A DNA stretch of 64,000 bases from Trematomus loennbergii (GCA_012861695.1 JAAOOA010000090.1:319501-383500), one strand, 5' to 3'. Positions 1 to 25,346 are shown, counted from the stretch's first letter. Notes: generated from the letters alone by a model not told the origin. Translations and numbers: made by a program.

Positions 1-244
1 ACTGTCACACCACACTCTGTACTCACTGCTGCACGCCTTCACGCTCAGTTAGTCTTCAAGCAGAACAAGCAACAAGACAATAGGTCAGCCACAGCTCGTC
101 ATGACTCAATCACCCAGCATGCTTAGCGTCAAAGCAGAGCTGCTGTTCATCATGGACTCATAATGTGACCGTGTGTGCAACGTTGACATTGATTTTAGGA
201 TGTGTTTGTGTACATTTTTTATTATAATTATAATATTTATTTTT

Positions 245-345
245 ATGCATGCTACTTAGGTAACATTAAGCTGTCTTTGGCTCTTTTCTGCTGTAACAAA
301 TCTAAATGTCCCCTCTGTGGGACGGTATTCTGATGTGTTCCAGAA
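245..345 (+). mobile_element. LINE 3'-tail fragment
   Basis: The stretch reads TTTTTATGCATGCTACTTAG, then TAACATTAAGCTGT, GGCTCTTTTCTGCTGTAACA and GTGGGACGGTATTCTGAT. It is the same sequence that flanks the element at 9,768-11,076, where it ends in ATAAAGGTATTCTGATTCTG. Such tails are common at the 3' ends of fish non-LTR retrotransposons. Here it is uninterrupted, so it serves as the empty site for that insertion. Confidence 0.5.
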
Positions 346-721
346 GTCTGTGTGTATCTCTAGTTCACTTAAATACAGAAGCAGTGTTGGAATAACATGA
401 TTTTAAAAAGGTGCAGACCATATCCAGTAATATTAGGCGTTGCAGTCAATCTCAAATGTGACCGACAAACGCTTTGATATTTAATAGAATTGGGAGGGAT
501 GAAACCCTCTTTAATGGTCACACATGCAGAGCACACACCACACAGTGACATGTGTTCTCTGCTTTTAACCCATACTATTACTAGGAGCAGTGAACGAGGA
601 AAGACGACGCTGTGTCAGCTCTTACTGCCTCTACGTTTGAATTAACACTGGAACACCTCGGGATCTGGCTGTAATGAAGGTCAATTCAGTGTGTGTCCCC
701 CCACCAGGATCATTTCCTCAC

Positions 722-6999
<6,278 letters not shown>

Positions 7000-7005
<6 letters not shown>

Positions 7006-7042
7006 CTTGATAAATGAAGTGGGGTTTGTTTCCCGGAAGTAA
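7000..7042 (-). promoter_or_regulatory. psmb7 core promoter: YY1-like start site and ETS site
   Basis: The start codon sits in AAGATGGCGAC on the minus strand, which matches the YY1 motif found at many housekeeping start sites. On the plus strand, 7032-7040 reads CCCGGAAGT, an ETS/GABP-type site about 27 bases upstream of the ATG. No TATA box is seen. The pairing is typical of TATA-less ubiquitous promoters. Use in this fish is inferred. Confidence 0.4.
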
Positions 7043-7183
7043 AGGAAGCGGGTCTTCTTCTGTGGTGTTTAACGGCAGTTGGCATGTATGTGATTTGCAT
7101 CGCAGCCTCCCTCTGGAGCCAGCTTTGTACTGCGACCATGTTATTGTAGAATATAATTTTGTCTGGACCAGTGTCCTTTCATC

Positions 7184-7475
7184 AGAGGAGGAAAGTAATT
7201 AAGTACATTTACTCAAGTACTTTACTTAAGTACAATTTTGAGATACTTGTACTTTACTGGAGTATTTCTATGTTATGCTACTGTGTACTTCTACTCCACT
7301 AAAGTTGAAGTACTCAGATCCTGTACTTGAGTAAAAGTAGAAGTACCAGAGTATAGGAATACTCTGTTAAAGTACAAAGTAGCATTACATTGAAATACTC
7401 AAGTAAAGTACAAGTACCTCAAAATTGTACTTAAGTACAGTACTTGAGAAAATGTACTTAGTTACTTTACACCTC
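7184..7475. mobile_element. Family A related short element
   Basis: Ends carry TAAGTACATTTACTCAAGTA and a mirrored TACTTAAGTACAGTACTTGA. One 33-bp unit (CAGATCCTGTACTTGAGTAA and AGTAGAAGTAC) lies between them. It resembles a shortened internal-deletion relative of family A. Confidence 0.6.
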
Positions 7476-7539
7476 TGGGTAGGCTACTGTTATCATAAAC
7501 ATTCTAATCATAGCATGTATGCAACTTTGTATGACAGTG

Positions 7540-7610
7540 GTATATATATATAATATATATTATATATATATATATATTTTTGAATGAAAGATAATTACAA
7601 TATATATATT
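7540..7610. repeat. AT-rich (TA)n tract
   Basis: Imperfect TA dinucleotide repeat with poly-T interruption. Confidence 0.7.
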
Positions 7611-8308
7611 ATAATAATTTTTCATTCTCAAAATTGAGTCAATAATAACTAATGATAATCTAACACACACAAATATTTTTCAACAGGTTAACTTAATGAC
7701 TGTACATCAACAAAGTGAGAAACAAATATTAGCAGTTTTTGTATTTTACACTTTCTGTAACAACCTAACTGTGCTGGTAAACAGGAGTGTTCCTGAACCC
7801 ATACACACGGCCTGTTCTGTGTTTTAATCATGCTTCTGTGTTTTGTTCACCAACAGGACAGGTGCCAACCCGATGCCAGCTGGATGTCAAGGTCGGAAAG
7901 GAAATGGCTCCAGTCAGGTGGACGAGATCAGATAGTGCGCCTCCAAAACAAGATGGGAGCATTATGTTGATTAAGCTTTTTATTAAAGCAGAGTGGGAAA
8001 ACAGGTGGATGAAGGTGTAATCGGTGGATCTCAGAGACTGATAACACAGGTTTAATGGGCTCTGACCTGAACCTCGTCATACACTTCCTTCATGTTCCAA
8101 TACCTTATGTTGGGGATGTGAAATCATGACTAACGTTTTCCTGCTGCGTCTGTCCACTTCAGCACCTCTTCAACCTTCACTTTAACCACCAGAACCCCTT
8201 CGATACTGGAACTAGCTTTACTAATCAATACAAGCATCCCTATTACAATGCAGGGTTAGACAAAACAGATGGCACTGTTTAATTAATGTATAAAGCCAGG
8301 ATCAGTAG

Positions 8309-8502
8309 TGTATCCCGGCGTAGTGGTATAGTGCATTGGTGTTAGAATCAGGGGGTCACAGGTTCAAACCCCACTGCAGTCAGCATGTCGTTGTGTCCCT
8401 GGGCAAGACACTTCACCCCAAATTGCTCCTGTGGGGATTGTCCACAGTATTGAGTATGTAAGTCGCTTTGGATAAAAGCGTCTAACAAGTAACATGTAAT
8501 TA
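8309..8502 (+). mobile_element. tRNA-derived SINE
   Basis: The head has an A-box-like GTAGTGGTATAGTGCATTGG and a B box GGTTCAAACCCC. The body reads AGTCAGCATGTCGTTGTGTC then GGGCAAGACACTTCACCCC. The tail TCGCTTTGGATAAAAGCGTC is the LINE-like 3' end seen in many fish SINEs. A second copy lies at 54,760-54,950. This is not a functional tRNA gene, because the cloverleaf is not maintained. Confidence 0.8.
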
Positions 8503-8682
8503 GTATCTTTATATTCACCATGTATCAGGGGGTCAGAAACGCAACTTTATACAAATGAATGATAATGTTGCCTTGTTTTAAATATTTTACACTAGCAGAA
8601 ACTACATTTTCCTCCCTTGTGGAACAATCCGGATTTATCTCATCAATTTCCGCACATAGACCAGAGATCCATGTTAAGATAG

Positions 8683-9172
8683 CACAGTCTCACTGCATTT
8701 CGTGTTATAGTCACGAAAATAATCTATTGATTCGTGTTCACCAACACGATTTCGCAATTTTTTTCATGTCACACAACGATTTTAAAAGCAATGTAAATAA
8801 TAACAAATTAGAAGGGAAAAACAGATAAATAAAAATACAGATTTCAGTATTCTGAGGCCCCATTTCTTTTCCTCGCGGACGGCAAAAAAACTCAGACATT
8901 ATACAATTTAAAATAAAAGGGATAGGGTTAGGCTTAGGGTAAGATATTGAGTAAGAACATGTTTTTATGAACCACACAGCTTCTGGTCTTCCAAGACCTG
9001 AACGGACAAAAAGACGTGTTGCAGGCACGAAACATACGACCAATAGAAATACATTTCATTTAAAATCGTTCTGTGTGACACGAAAAAAATGCGAAAATCG
9101 TGTTGGTGAACACGAATCAATAGATTAAATTAATTTCGTGACTATAACACGAAATGCCGTGAGACTGGGTTG
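8683..9172. mobile_element. Fold-back element with about 105-bp inverted arms
   Basis: The left arm (8,683-8,785) contains CATTTCGTGTTATAGTCACG and GATTCGTGTTCACCAACACG. The right arm (about 9,060-9,170) is its reverse complement with few changes, and the spacer is about 275 bases. This is the structure of a long-TIR MITE. Spurious open frames lie inside. Confidence 0.75.
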
Positions 9173-9767
9173 TAAAATCACACACCTCAAACACACTTTC
9201 CATAACAAAATCCTAATTTATTCTCACACCTTTTGCAGCAATGGCTGGAGACCAATTATTTGTATTGCCTATCTTCCTTCTTTGGCTGCTACATGTTATT
9301 TTCCGCTTCACTTGGTTTAAATATACACAAATCAACAATGGATCTGCACTAAACAAGCAGTGCGCTACTTCTGGTAGCCTTAACTCTTACCAAGAAACCT
9401 TTCATGGTGATCTGGAATCAAGGAAAACCACACTCACTTTTAAGTTCCTTTGTAGTTTATTTGAATACAAGTCCCATTTACAATATAATTGTATTGCATC
9501 ATTATAGTATCAAAATCATATCCTTGTATTTGACATCATTTCAGGAAAATGCCTCCGTGTGCAGACAGAGCTTTGAGACTTCACCAATTATGTGCAATAT
9601 GTGCAATATATTATATATATATATGCCGTTAATAACTTTGCAATATATACCTGGCTGCTAAATCCTCAGATCTGTTACAGGAGGTGTATTTTGTAAATTG
9701 TGTAATTTTTCTTTTGAATTTGTTATCTTTAATATACATTTTTTATGCATGCTTCTTAGTCAATATT

Positions 9768-11076
9768 AAAGGTCACCTATTATGCAAAATCCACGTTTTC
9801 ATGTCTCTTCTACATCACATGTGTCCCCTCTTCTTCATGTCTCTTCTACATCAACATGTGTCCCCTCTTCTCATGTCTCTTCTACATCAACATGTGTCCC
9901 TCTTCTTCATGTCTCTTCTACATCAACATGTGTCCCCTCTTCTTCATGTCTCTTCTACATCATCATGTGTCCCCTCTCTTCATGTCTCTTCTACATCAAC
10001 ATGTGTCCCCTCTTCTTCATGTCTCTTCTACATCAACATGTGTCTCCTCTTCTTCATGTCTCTTCTACATCAACAGTGTCCCCTCTTCTTCATGTCTCTT
10101 CTACATCAACATGTGTCCCCTCTTCTTCATGTCTCTTCTACATCAACATGTGTCCCCTCTTCTTCATGTCTCTTCTACATCAACATGTGTCCCCTCTTCT
10201 TCATGTCTCTTCTACATCAACATGTGTCCCCTCTTCTCCATGTCTCTTCTACATCAACATGTGTCCCCTCTTCTTCATGTCTCTTCTACATCAACATGTG
10301 TCCCCTCTTCTTCATGTCTCTTCTACATCAACATGTGTCCCCTCTTCTTCATGTCTCTTCTACATCAACATGTGTCCCCTCTTCTTCATGTCTCTTCTAC
10401 ATCAACATGTGTCCCCTCTTCTTCATGTCTCTTCTACATCAACATGTGTCCCTCTTCTTCATGTCTCTTCTACATCAACATGTGTCCCCTCTTCTTCATG
10501 TCTCTTCTACATCAACATGTGTCCCCTCTTCTTCATGTCTCTTCTACATCAACATGTGTCCCCTCTTCTTCATGTCTCTTCTACATCAACATGTGTCCCC
10601 TCTTCTTCATGTCTCTTCTTCATCAACATGTGTCCCCTCTGTGGAAAGAGACTCTGAAAGTTTCAGGAACAAAGATTCTCTCTCTTTTGTCCTGATCCAT
10701 TTCTATAAAACCTGTCTGAAAATGAGCTGATCAGATTTTGGCCACTTTATGATGTCATAACGATGTTTGGCTTGTGTAACCATTAGCCAATCAGCAACCA
10801 AGGTAACCCCCCCCCCCCACCTTATCACCTGAATCTCCTCCTAGAGCACCATTGAGTTCTTTGTAACCAAATCTCTCTCAGAGGGGCGTGGGGAGGGGCT
10901 CCTTATTTTCATCTAAAGTAACAGACAGAGAATCAGCACTTTGGAAACAGGGCTGAAACAGAGGGGATTATGGGTGCTGCAATGATCTGTTTGGTGTTTC
11001 AGCCAATCAGAGACAGGTCTGGATATATCTGAGACCTATAATATATTGATGAAACAGTATAATAGGGACCTTTAAC
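9768..11076 (+). mobile_element. Family B MITE, longest copy, with internal 37-bp array
   Basis: The left end is TTAAAGGTCACCTATTATGC and the right end is ...AGTATAATAGGGACCTTTAA, which are inverted repeats of one another. Between them lie a 37-bp tandem array (9,797-10,640), a C run, CCTTATCACCTGAATCTCCT, and AATGATCTGTTTGGTGTTTC. Further copies lie at 20,402-21,206 and, reversed, at 40,162-40,632. The element interrupts a LINE tail whose intact form is at 245-345. Confidence 0.82.
9797..10640 (+). repeat. 37-bp minisatellite inside family B element (about 23 units)
   Basis: The unit reads CATGTCTCTTCTACATCAAC then ATGTGTCCCCTCTTCTT. About 23 tandem units show scattered single-base losses, mostly in the C and T runs. 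The array is open in all three forward frames (up to 348 codons), but the translations are only the repeat in three phases and are not a protein. Confidence 0.93.
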
Positions 11077-11151
11077 ATTAGGCTGTATTGGCTCTTTTCT
11101 TGCTGTAACAAATGCCCTCAGTGCGACGAATAAAGGTATTCTGATTCTGAC
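11076..11151 (+). mobile_element. LINE 3'-tail end abutting the NR5A stop codon
   Basis: ACATTAGGCTGTATTGGCTC continues through TTGCTGTAACAAATGCCCTC to ATAAAGGTATTCTGATTCTG. This is the right half of the LINE tail split by the family B insertion (left half about 9,730-9,767). Its last bases lie directly against the NR5A stop codon. Confidence 0.6.
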
Positions 11152-17585
<6,434 letters not shown>

Positions 17586-17599
17586 CCACACTGACACAA

Positions 17600-17793
17600 C
17601 TGAAGCGTTGACTTTAATTAAATGTATTATTCCAACCGATTACACATTAGGTTACTTGAAAACAATGATATTAAGTTGAACCTAATATTTTGTATTTAAA
17701 GTTAATATATTGCTTTCAACTAACCTAATACAGTTATGTGAAATCTGTTGGCATAATACATTTAATTCAAGTCAATGTTTCAGTTTTCGCATT
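17600..17793. mobile_element. Short palindromic MITE, copy 1
   Basis: TTGACTTTAATTAAATGTAT is mirrored by ATAATACATTTAATTCAAGT. Internal TAGGTTACTTGAAAACAAT and TTGCTTTCAACTAACCTA are also inverted copies. A second copy lies at 46,066-46,245. Confidence 0.6.
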
Positions 17794-17799
17794 GTATTC

Positions 17800-18660
17800 C
17801 TCTTACCACAATATTTTATGTCACGATGTGGTCTACTTGTTGACTATTCCTATTTGTATTATGTTCTTCTGCAAGTGTTAACAAATATTCGGTTACTCAG
17901 AAATAACCGTTTGAAATAGGCTTATGCACACAGTATCTGAAGTGAACACTGCAAGTGACACCAGCAACACCTAGATCCATATACAGGTTAATAAATGGTG
18001 GTGGTCATCTTGCTGATAAAGGGGGTACAGGGACTGAAAGAGAGCTCACCTTACCTGCTTCTTGGTTTATAGATCTGCTGTTTTTTCCCCTGTTTTGGGG
18101 TCCTTGCTCAAGGGCAACTTGGCACGGCCCAGGAGGTGAATTGGCACATTTTGTATTCATGTTTGCATTCCTGCCACCACCACTTGGAGCACTTTAAGCT
18201 CTCTTTGAGTTTTAATCATTTTCTAACCAGCGTTCAGGATCTCTGGTGTTGAGCTGTAGTTTATTGGAGGTTGTGGATCACAGGAAGGACACTGGAGAAC
18301 AACAGCTGCAGCAGAAACAGACGCAGCACCTCTGGGATATATTAATGTAATGTAATGGGAACAGGGGGTCATGTTGCTGACTGAGGAATAGAAACCAGCA
18401 AGTTTTAGTGCAGTATTTGTATGACCAGAAGAGGAGCTGTTGTATTAAACAACTCAACAGTCCAGTTGGAGTTTTATTTGGAGACACTGATATATTATAT
18501 ATAAATGCGAGTAAAGCTGTCCTTGTATGTGTTGTAGTTTTAAACATTTTAAGATCTTTATTTGATACATGACATAGATAGATGTCAGAATCAGAGACGT
18601 AATAATTTAAAGTTCACTCGAGACCATTTTCATCCTATTTTCACATTTGTTCTTGCTGTA
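17800..18660. other. Spacer without recognised feature
   Basis: AT-rich to mixed sequence between the palindromic MITE and the CA microsatellite. No coding or RNA gene signal was found. Confidence 0.35.
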
Positions 18661-18666
18661 TGTTGT

Positions 18667-18784
<118 letters not shown>

Positions 18785-18799
18785 AACTTTAACATAACA

Positions 18800-19870
18800 T
18801 AATTTGGATTTTTGTGGCACATAGAGAAATTATGAAAGTATGTTTGTCCCCTCACATCTGAGACATACGGTTTACTTTAACCAGCTATAAGGACGTTTAA
18901 TTACATTCATCACTTTCCTAATTAGAATGTGATTTATATTCTGACTTATTGAATGCTTATACTTTTCTGTCCCAATTATTCTAAACATTTTAATGCTGTC
19001 ACTTCCTGCAGCGACATCAGGTCTTCCTGTCTATTCCTGCTAACCAAGCAGCTGTTCAAAGTGAAACTATAGCCACAGAACGATGTGGTCCTTTTCAGTA
19101 TGTTAGAGGTGATTGCATAGTTTTACTGAATGTGATCTTTTCTTGAATACACCATTGTTGACGTAAGAATTTATGGATGGAGCAACGTGGAAACTTTGTC
19201 TGTGTGCCAACAAACCATTTTAGGGTGTTTGTTTACCTGAATTACGCCTGTTTTAAAATGAGAGTTTGCAATACAAGGGAATGTTTTTTGTGTGAACTGT
19301 AGAAATCATTCCTAACAACCTGGAAGCTGCAGTCAAAAAAAGGAGCCTGAGATAACCTCAGGCTAGTTCAATATATTCACTGATTATGAAACAGTAAAGA
19401 AATGTATTACTGCTATTTTTCTGTAATCATTTGTGAAAATGACTGTGACATGAATTCAATAAAAACTGAGCTTTTCTTGATCTTCCTTTCTTTATTGTAT
19501 ATTCTGCAATGATCACGTGATAAATGGAAGTAGCTCTCTCTCTAGACCAAATGAACCCAATGAGATGTTGAGCAAAGCACACTGATTTGATTGACAGACA
19601 AGAGGCGGTGCTTAGCGGTGCTTAGCGGTGCTGCAACTCAAATTTGTCCCAACAGCTTCACTGAACACCTAAACCACTTTAAGAGGTGTTTACTTCGCCT
19701 TTAGGCTACAGACAACAATACCAAAACACAAATATGTCACGCCACAGTTAGAGGTTGGGATGTGACCTCCATGTGGGGCTAAAATGCCCATATTTGCTCA
19801 CAAAAATAGTAGAGTAAAAAGTATAAAGTACCTTAATGTGAAAATATGTAAGTGCACAAGTACATACATT
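18800..19870. other. Spacer without recognised feature
   Basis: No gene. A short duplicated GGTGCTTAGC motif is present near 19,610-19,632. Confidence 0.3.
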
Positions 19871-19877
19871 TTATACT

Positions 19878-20243
19878 TAAAGGTAGGGTAGGTAAGTTTG
19901 AGAAACCGGCTTGAGATACACTTTTTGTTATATTCCATGGAATGCTCTTAACATCCCGATAGCAATGAATATCTTAAGTGCTTTGACAAAAATCCATAAA
20001 AAAATATCATCTGTGGAAGCCGTAGTACTGTAAAAAGCACGACCAATCATCTGAGCCGGCCCGGCTAAAATAACTGGATGGCCTACCTGCCTGTCAGCCT
20101 TCCATCTGTGCACAAACTTATCTCGTGCCCTCATTGGTCATGTGCACGTTCGTGTGTGTGGAGGAGGGGCTCTGTAAGGAAGTGGCAGATTTCAAATTCT
20201 AGCGATCTCGAGCCGGTTTCTCAAACTTACCTACCCTACCTTT
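19878..20243 (+). mobile_element. Family C MITE, copy 1
   Basis: The ends AAAGGTAGGGTAGGTAAGTT and AACTTACCTACCCTACCTTT are inverted repeats that extend through GAGAAACCGGC. Internal landmarks are TATTCCATGGAATGCTCTTA and GCACAAACTTATCTCGTGCC. Other copies lie at 27,591-27,980, 43,985-44,370 and 60,378-60,731. Confidence 0.88.
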
Positions 20244-20345
20244 AATAATAATAATAATAATAATACATGGGATTTTTATAGCGCTTTTCCTAATGCTCAA
20301 AGACGCTTTACATAAATTCAGAACAGAAACAATACAAAGAAAATC
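20244..20345 (+). mobile_element. Retroelement tail after an AAT repeat
   Basis: (AAT)n is followed by GGGATTTTTATAGCGCTTTT and CTCAAAGACGCTTTACATAA, a common fish retroelement 3' segment. Confidence 0.45.
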
Positions 20346-20401
20346 CAAGTGCGGAGTAAAAGTAGAGTGAATAAGTGAGTTTGAGAGATTAAGAACAGTA
20401 C

Positions 20402-21206
20402 TTAAAGGTCACCTATTATGCAAAATCCACGTTTTCATGTCTTTTCTACATCAACATGTGTCCCCTCTTCTTCATGTCTCTTCTACATCAACATGTGTCC
20501 CTCTTCTTCATGTCTCTTCTACATCAACATGTGTCCCCTCTTCTTCATGTCTCTTCTTCATCAACATGTGTCCCTCTTCTTCATGTCTCTTCTACATCAA
20601 CATGTGTCCCCTCTTCTTCATGTCTCTTCTACATCAACATGTGTCCCCTCTTTTTCATGTCTCTTTACATCAACATGTGTCCCTCTTCTTCATGTCTCTT
20701 CTACATCAACATGTGTCCCCTCTTCTTCATGTCTCTCTTCATCAACATGTGTCCCTCTGTGGAAAGAGACTCTGAAAGTTTCAGGAAAAAAGATTCTCTC
20801 TTCTTGTCCTGATCCATTTATATAAAAACCTGTCTGAAAATGAGCTGATCAGATTTTGGCCACTTTATGATGTCATAACGATGTTTTGGCTTGTGTAACC
20901 ATTAGCCAATCAGCAACCAAGGTAACCCCCCCCCCCCCCACCTTATCACCTGAATCTCCTCCTAGAGCACCATTGAGTTCTTTTTAACCAAATATCTCTC
21001 AGAGGGGCGTGGGGAGTGGCTCCTTATCTTCATCTAAAGTAACAGACAGAGAATCAGCACTTTGGAAACAGGGCTGAAACAGAGGGGATTATGGGATGCT
21101 GCAATGATCTGTTTGGTGTTTCAGACAAACACTTCAGAGACGTGTTTTGTATAAATCTGAGACCTATAATATATTGATGAAAAACAGTATGATAGGGGAC
21201 CTTTGA
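20402..21206 (+). mobile_element. Family B MITE, copy 2, with 37-bp array
   Basis: It has the same ends and body as the 9.8-kb copy and about nine internal units at 20,434-20,758. The sequence AGAACAGTACTT occurs on both sides (20,392-20,403 and 21,206-21,217), so it was inserted into a TACTTGAGTAA-type family A remnant. Confidence 0.85.
20434..20758 (+). repeat. 37-bp minisatellite in family B copy 2 (about 9 units)
   Basis: The unit is the same as at 9,797-10,640, with several 1-4 base deletions. Confidence 0.9.
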
Positions 21207-21239
21207 GAACAGTACTTGAGTAAATGTACTTAATTACTT

Positions 21240-22020
21240 TCTAACACTGGGAATAGTGAAGAGCAGCAGTAGATGTTTGAACTTTTGGTCCTTCCAGTGT
21301 GGATCCTGACAGGAAAGCGAGATCTTGAGCATCTGGATGCAGTTCACAGGCGGTCAGAGCATCTGCAGGGATCTGGGGCAGCTTTGCTTGATCCAGAAGC
21401 TCAGGGTGACTGCAGGCATTCTGGCAGGATCTGAGGTAGCCAGGCTGCTCAGGGTTCCTGCGCAAAGTTTATCCAAGCTTTTTTTTTTCACTGGCAGTGG
21501 CTTTAGACAAAGGTGAAGACTCTCTTCCATCTGGTTGACCAGCAGAAAATATACCGTGGCAACAAACATGGTAATATTCTAATATTTAATCATGGCTTTT
21601 TAATATCTATCAGTTCCCTAGCTGCAGTTATTGCCACTAAATGTGACTCCAAGTAGAAACTTTTGATTTGACTTGAGGATTCTGTCACATATGACTTGAG
21701 GTAGCAGAAATAAAGAACCCAAAGCAATCATCTTTTCATTAAACAATAAATAGTCCCACCTGTTTAGAGTGAGCCCATCTTTTCATCTGCATGCCTGGGT
21801 TACTCTCCAGATCCCTTGGTTTGTTTCTGTAATCCATGAGCAAAGCCAGCAGGAACCTCAGCGTGTTGCTTCAGCCCATGCACAGTCACTGAAAATAATG
21901 TACTGTGTAAAGGGCCTCTTTTGTTTTCTGAGGAAACATTTGAGTCCCACAGTTAATATACACTTTTAAAGGACATGTATAGTGTGGCATGACAATGAAA
22001 TTAGAATTAAGGGATTTGTT
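21240..22020. other. Spacer with unassigned open frames
   Basis: Overlapping open frames of 60-75 codons occur on both strands near 21,241-21,570, with higher GC than the surroundings. No family was recognised. It could be a decayed LINE segment, since an L2-type fragment follows. Confidence 0.3.
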
Positions 22021-22025
22021 ATGTG

Positions 22026-22166
<141 letters not shown>

Positions 22167-22519
22167 TATAGTGTGGCATGACAATGAAAAAAAATATTTT
22201 TACAGAATTAGGGGATTTGTTATGTGTCTAAGCAAAAGCAGCAGTCACTCTATATAACAAATCCAGCTCAAAGCTAGCAGGGAAATAGCACCTTTTACAT
22301 TTCATTTCATTTTATTTTGGGGAAACTTTAATCTAAACTAACCTACAATAAATGCAATAAAAGAAAAGGTGCAGTGGTGTGTTTTAGTCTGTTTCAGAAG
22401 ATGTGAAATAGGGAGTAGCAAGCAGATTAGCCAATGCAGAACAAAGTGAACATGCTGGAGTGTTTGGTTCAACCTTGTCTTGGATGTAGGAAGCATCTTA
22501 TCCATTAAAAGCACGGTAC

Positions 22520-22910
22520 GCCAATATCAGTGCCGTGAGGTCAGATGACATTTGAAGGTAGATCAGTCAGGAGGGAGGTGCAGCCGTCAAGAAGTGAGAC
22601 GACAAGAGCTTTGACCAGAACCTGTGTCGCCCTCTGGCTTAGTAGGAAACATATCTTACTAATGCTATAAAGAGTATATCTGCAGGAGCAGGTTGTTGGA
22701 GTTGGTTGTCAAGGGTCACACCCAGATTCCTTGCAGTCTACAAAGGGGTCAGATGTTGATAGAAAGGTCATGGATGGAAGAGTCCTTTCATCATCTGCAT
22801 AGCTGTGAAGCCATGAGAGGGAATGACCAAGTAAATCGTTGTATAGAGTAAAAAGAATGGGACCCAGGACGGAGCCCTGAGGGACCCCAGTGATGAGTTT
22901 TCAATGGTTT
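22520..22910 (-). mobile_element. L2-type LINE reverse-transcriptase fragment
   Basis: On the minus strand one frame reads TGVPQGSVLGPILFTLYNDL then LGHSLSWLHSYADDER, which includes the GVPQGSVLGP motif and the YADD catalytic motif. A shifted frame just downstream reads ARNLGVTLDNQL, then VLVKALVVSLLDGCTSLLTD. These are the ordered landmarks of L2/CR1-clade reverse transcriptase. It is frameshifted and truncated, so it is dead. Confidence 0.8.
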
Positions 22911-25190
22911 GACACCGACCCTCTCCAAGTTACCCTGTACGAGCAGGTGAAAAGTCATAGGGCTGGATCAAGTGAGGAAATAACACAGAATAAACAAGAC
23001 TTAATTACAAAATACTCACATCAGAGCATTCAAGATAAATAATAAATAAGCTAATTGTACACATGGTAGATTGGCATTTAATGGTTTTACGTGCCTTCAG
23101 TTCCTTCTTCACCAGGTTGATGGCTACATAAACTACATTGTTGGCGTCCTGCTAGACAGTGACAAAGAGCTGAAACATATTATGAATTTTTCTCTGGGGA
23201 CCATGAACAATTAGGCCAAATTTAACTGCAATCTAGTTTTAAAGATATGTTGGACTGGGCCACACCGTCATTCCTTATCCAACAAAAACCTTCTAACTGG
23301 TTCGTAAGCAAACTGTACTGGTTGGTTAAGACAGTATGTGACCAGTGGCGGACTGGCCATCGGGACGAATCTCGATGGGCCGGTATACTGAAGTGGGCCG
23401 GTCGGACGATGTGAGCCGGTCGGATAAGTCACTAGCACCCCCCCCCCCGTTGACAATTTACTAGCGATATTACTTGCGGTACCGAGGTGGGCCGGCGGTA
23501 CCGAAGTGGGCCAGTCGAGAGTTCCGGGCTGATTTTTAGTCCCAGTCCACCCTGTATGTGACACAAACATATACAACTGTGTATTTATGTATTTTAGCAC
23601 ACATTAAACCCCATTTTCCCCAACACAGATGGGTGGCATGCTCCCTTTCTTCGCTTCTGTAATATTTCATTTCATATCTTTGCCTCGAACAGCATGCGTA
23701 TGCTTCCACTGCAACATGTCCCTAAGAAGCTGAGTTTCTCTGGAGGACAAGGTTCCATTGTGTATCAAACTTGGGATTTCCGCACTGAAGCACTGTTTGA
23801 GAAGCACCTAAGTGGGATTTAGAGGAGAAGATATGAACCATGTGTATTTAGATGGGAGAGCTCAGTGTAATCCAACTTTCACCATTTCTTCCTCTGTTTG
23901 TTTAGCCTCTGGGTCCTGTTTTTCTTCTGGAGAATGCCTAAATTATTTGTATGGAGAGTAACATTTTGATATGTAAATGCACATAACAAGATCTACACAT
24001 TTTCTACGTTTTCTAATGTCGTTTTCGATGCAAAAACATACAAATGTGCCATGCTTTGTACAGATAGATATTTTTTTATGGATTAAGCCATACACTGTAC
24101 GTGCTTTCAACAGCATCCAAGTATCCTGCTATGATTAATGTTTTGTTTAACTTGGGTTTCCCTGGTAAAAAATAACTTTAACACTCTGAAAAGTTGCTGG
24201 CAGTACTTCTTCTGTTCCTCCCTCATTGAGAGATTTTGGATTTGGCCTGGTCCGGCTCACAGCTGCTGGCTGAGCAGAATCAAGCTCCGGGGCTTCATGG
24301 CGCTTCAAACGTTTTACATTAGCATTCAAAATCTTTCTAACGTGAGCTATCTGGTTTGCACATCCATCTGTTCTTACTTTGTTATATTTGACCCAGTACC
24401 CATGTTGATGTTTGTGTCTCTATTATTATTGATATTTGTATATTAAACAGATATTGGTGAATTTATGACGTTGTGTGGGTATGTTTAAATCACTGGTTTT
24501 AGGGGGCACAGACCCCTGACCTTTTGACAACACTTCTCTTATGACAAACTTTACACAGACAAGCTCAGACATTTTAGGGGACATGTGCATGGAAGAGAAC
24601 ACATTTTGGGTTGTTGTTTTTTGTCAAGCCTTACTTTAGGTAAGTAAAGTAGGTGCAGTTTGGCGAGTCTGCCACAAATGAACTATTAATGCCATGTAAT
24701 AGGCTGATAACATTGGACATGGGTGATTTTGAAACCTTACTGATTACTATAACTAGTCTAAAGTAACTAACCCTAACCCTACATGCATTTTCTGAAACAA
24801 CTGATGCTGATTAACACTCAAAATCATGCAACAGAAATCAGGAGGAAAAGCAATTTTTTGTGTTTTTTCATAAAGAAACCCCTTCTGAAGCAAACACTGC
24901 TGTACTATATGAACCTGATATTTGAGAATAAAGCGTGTGGCCAGCCTTCGTCTACAGTCTGTCATTGCAGGAGGCCCTGTGGCCCTGTTGTGGCCTGTAA
25001 TATGAGTTTTTCCCCCGATTTATGACGCTGATTTGTTTATTGTTTTATAAAGATTCTGAGCTTGCACCGAAACCTAAGCTCCTGCTGCCAGACATTATTC
25101 ATTAATAACAGCGGGGTCCTGACGACATCAGCAGCACAGGGAAAGAGCTCTGTCATAAACACTAAAGATGGCTGACACCTGTCTGCAGCT
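22911..25190. other. Spacer without recognised gene
   Basis: A block at 23,350-23,550 is rich in GGGCCGGTCG/TGGGCCGGCGG repeats with a C run, and resembles a decayed hAT-like repeat. Elsewhere only short unassigned frames appear (for example near 24,140-24,450). Confidence 0.35.
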
Positions 25191-25193
25191 ACA

Positions 25194-25346
<153 letters not shown>

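Noticed and set aside
8340..8395. tRNA gene
   Set aside because: A and B boxes are present but no cloverleaf is kept, and the same head, body and LINE-like tail recur at 54.8 kb, so it is a SINE.
9684..10730. 348-codon open frame (and two overlapping frames) read as a serine/cysteine-rich protein
   Set aside because: It is the 37-bp minisatellite in three phases; all three frames are open and the translation only repeats the unit.
24766..24785. Telomere-like CCCTAACCCTA (also near 60,840)
   Set aside because: Only about two units; too short to mean an interstitial telomere.
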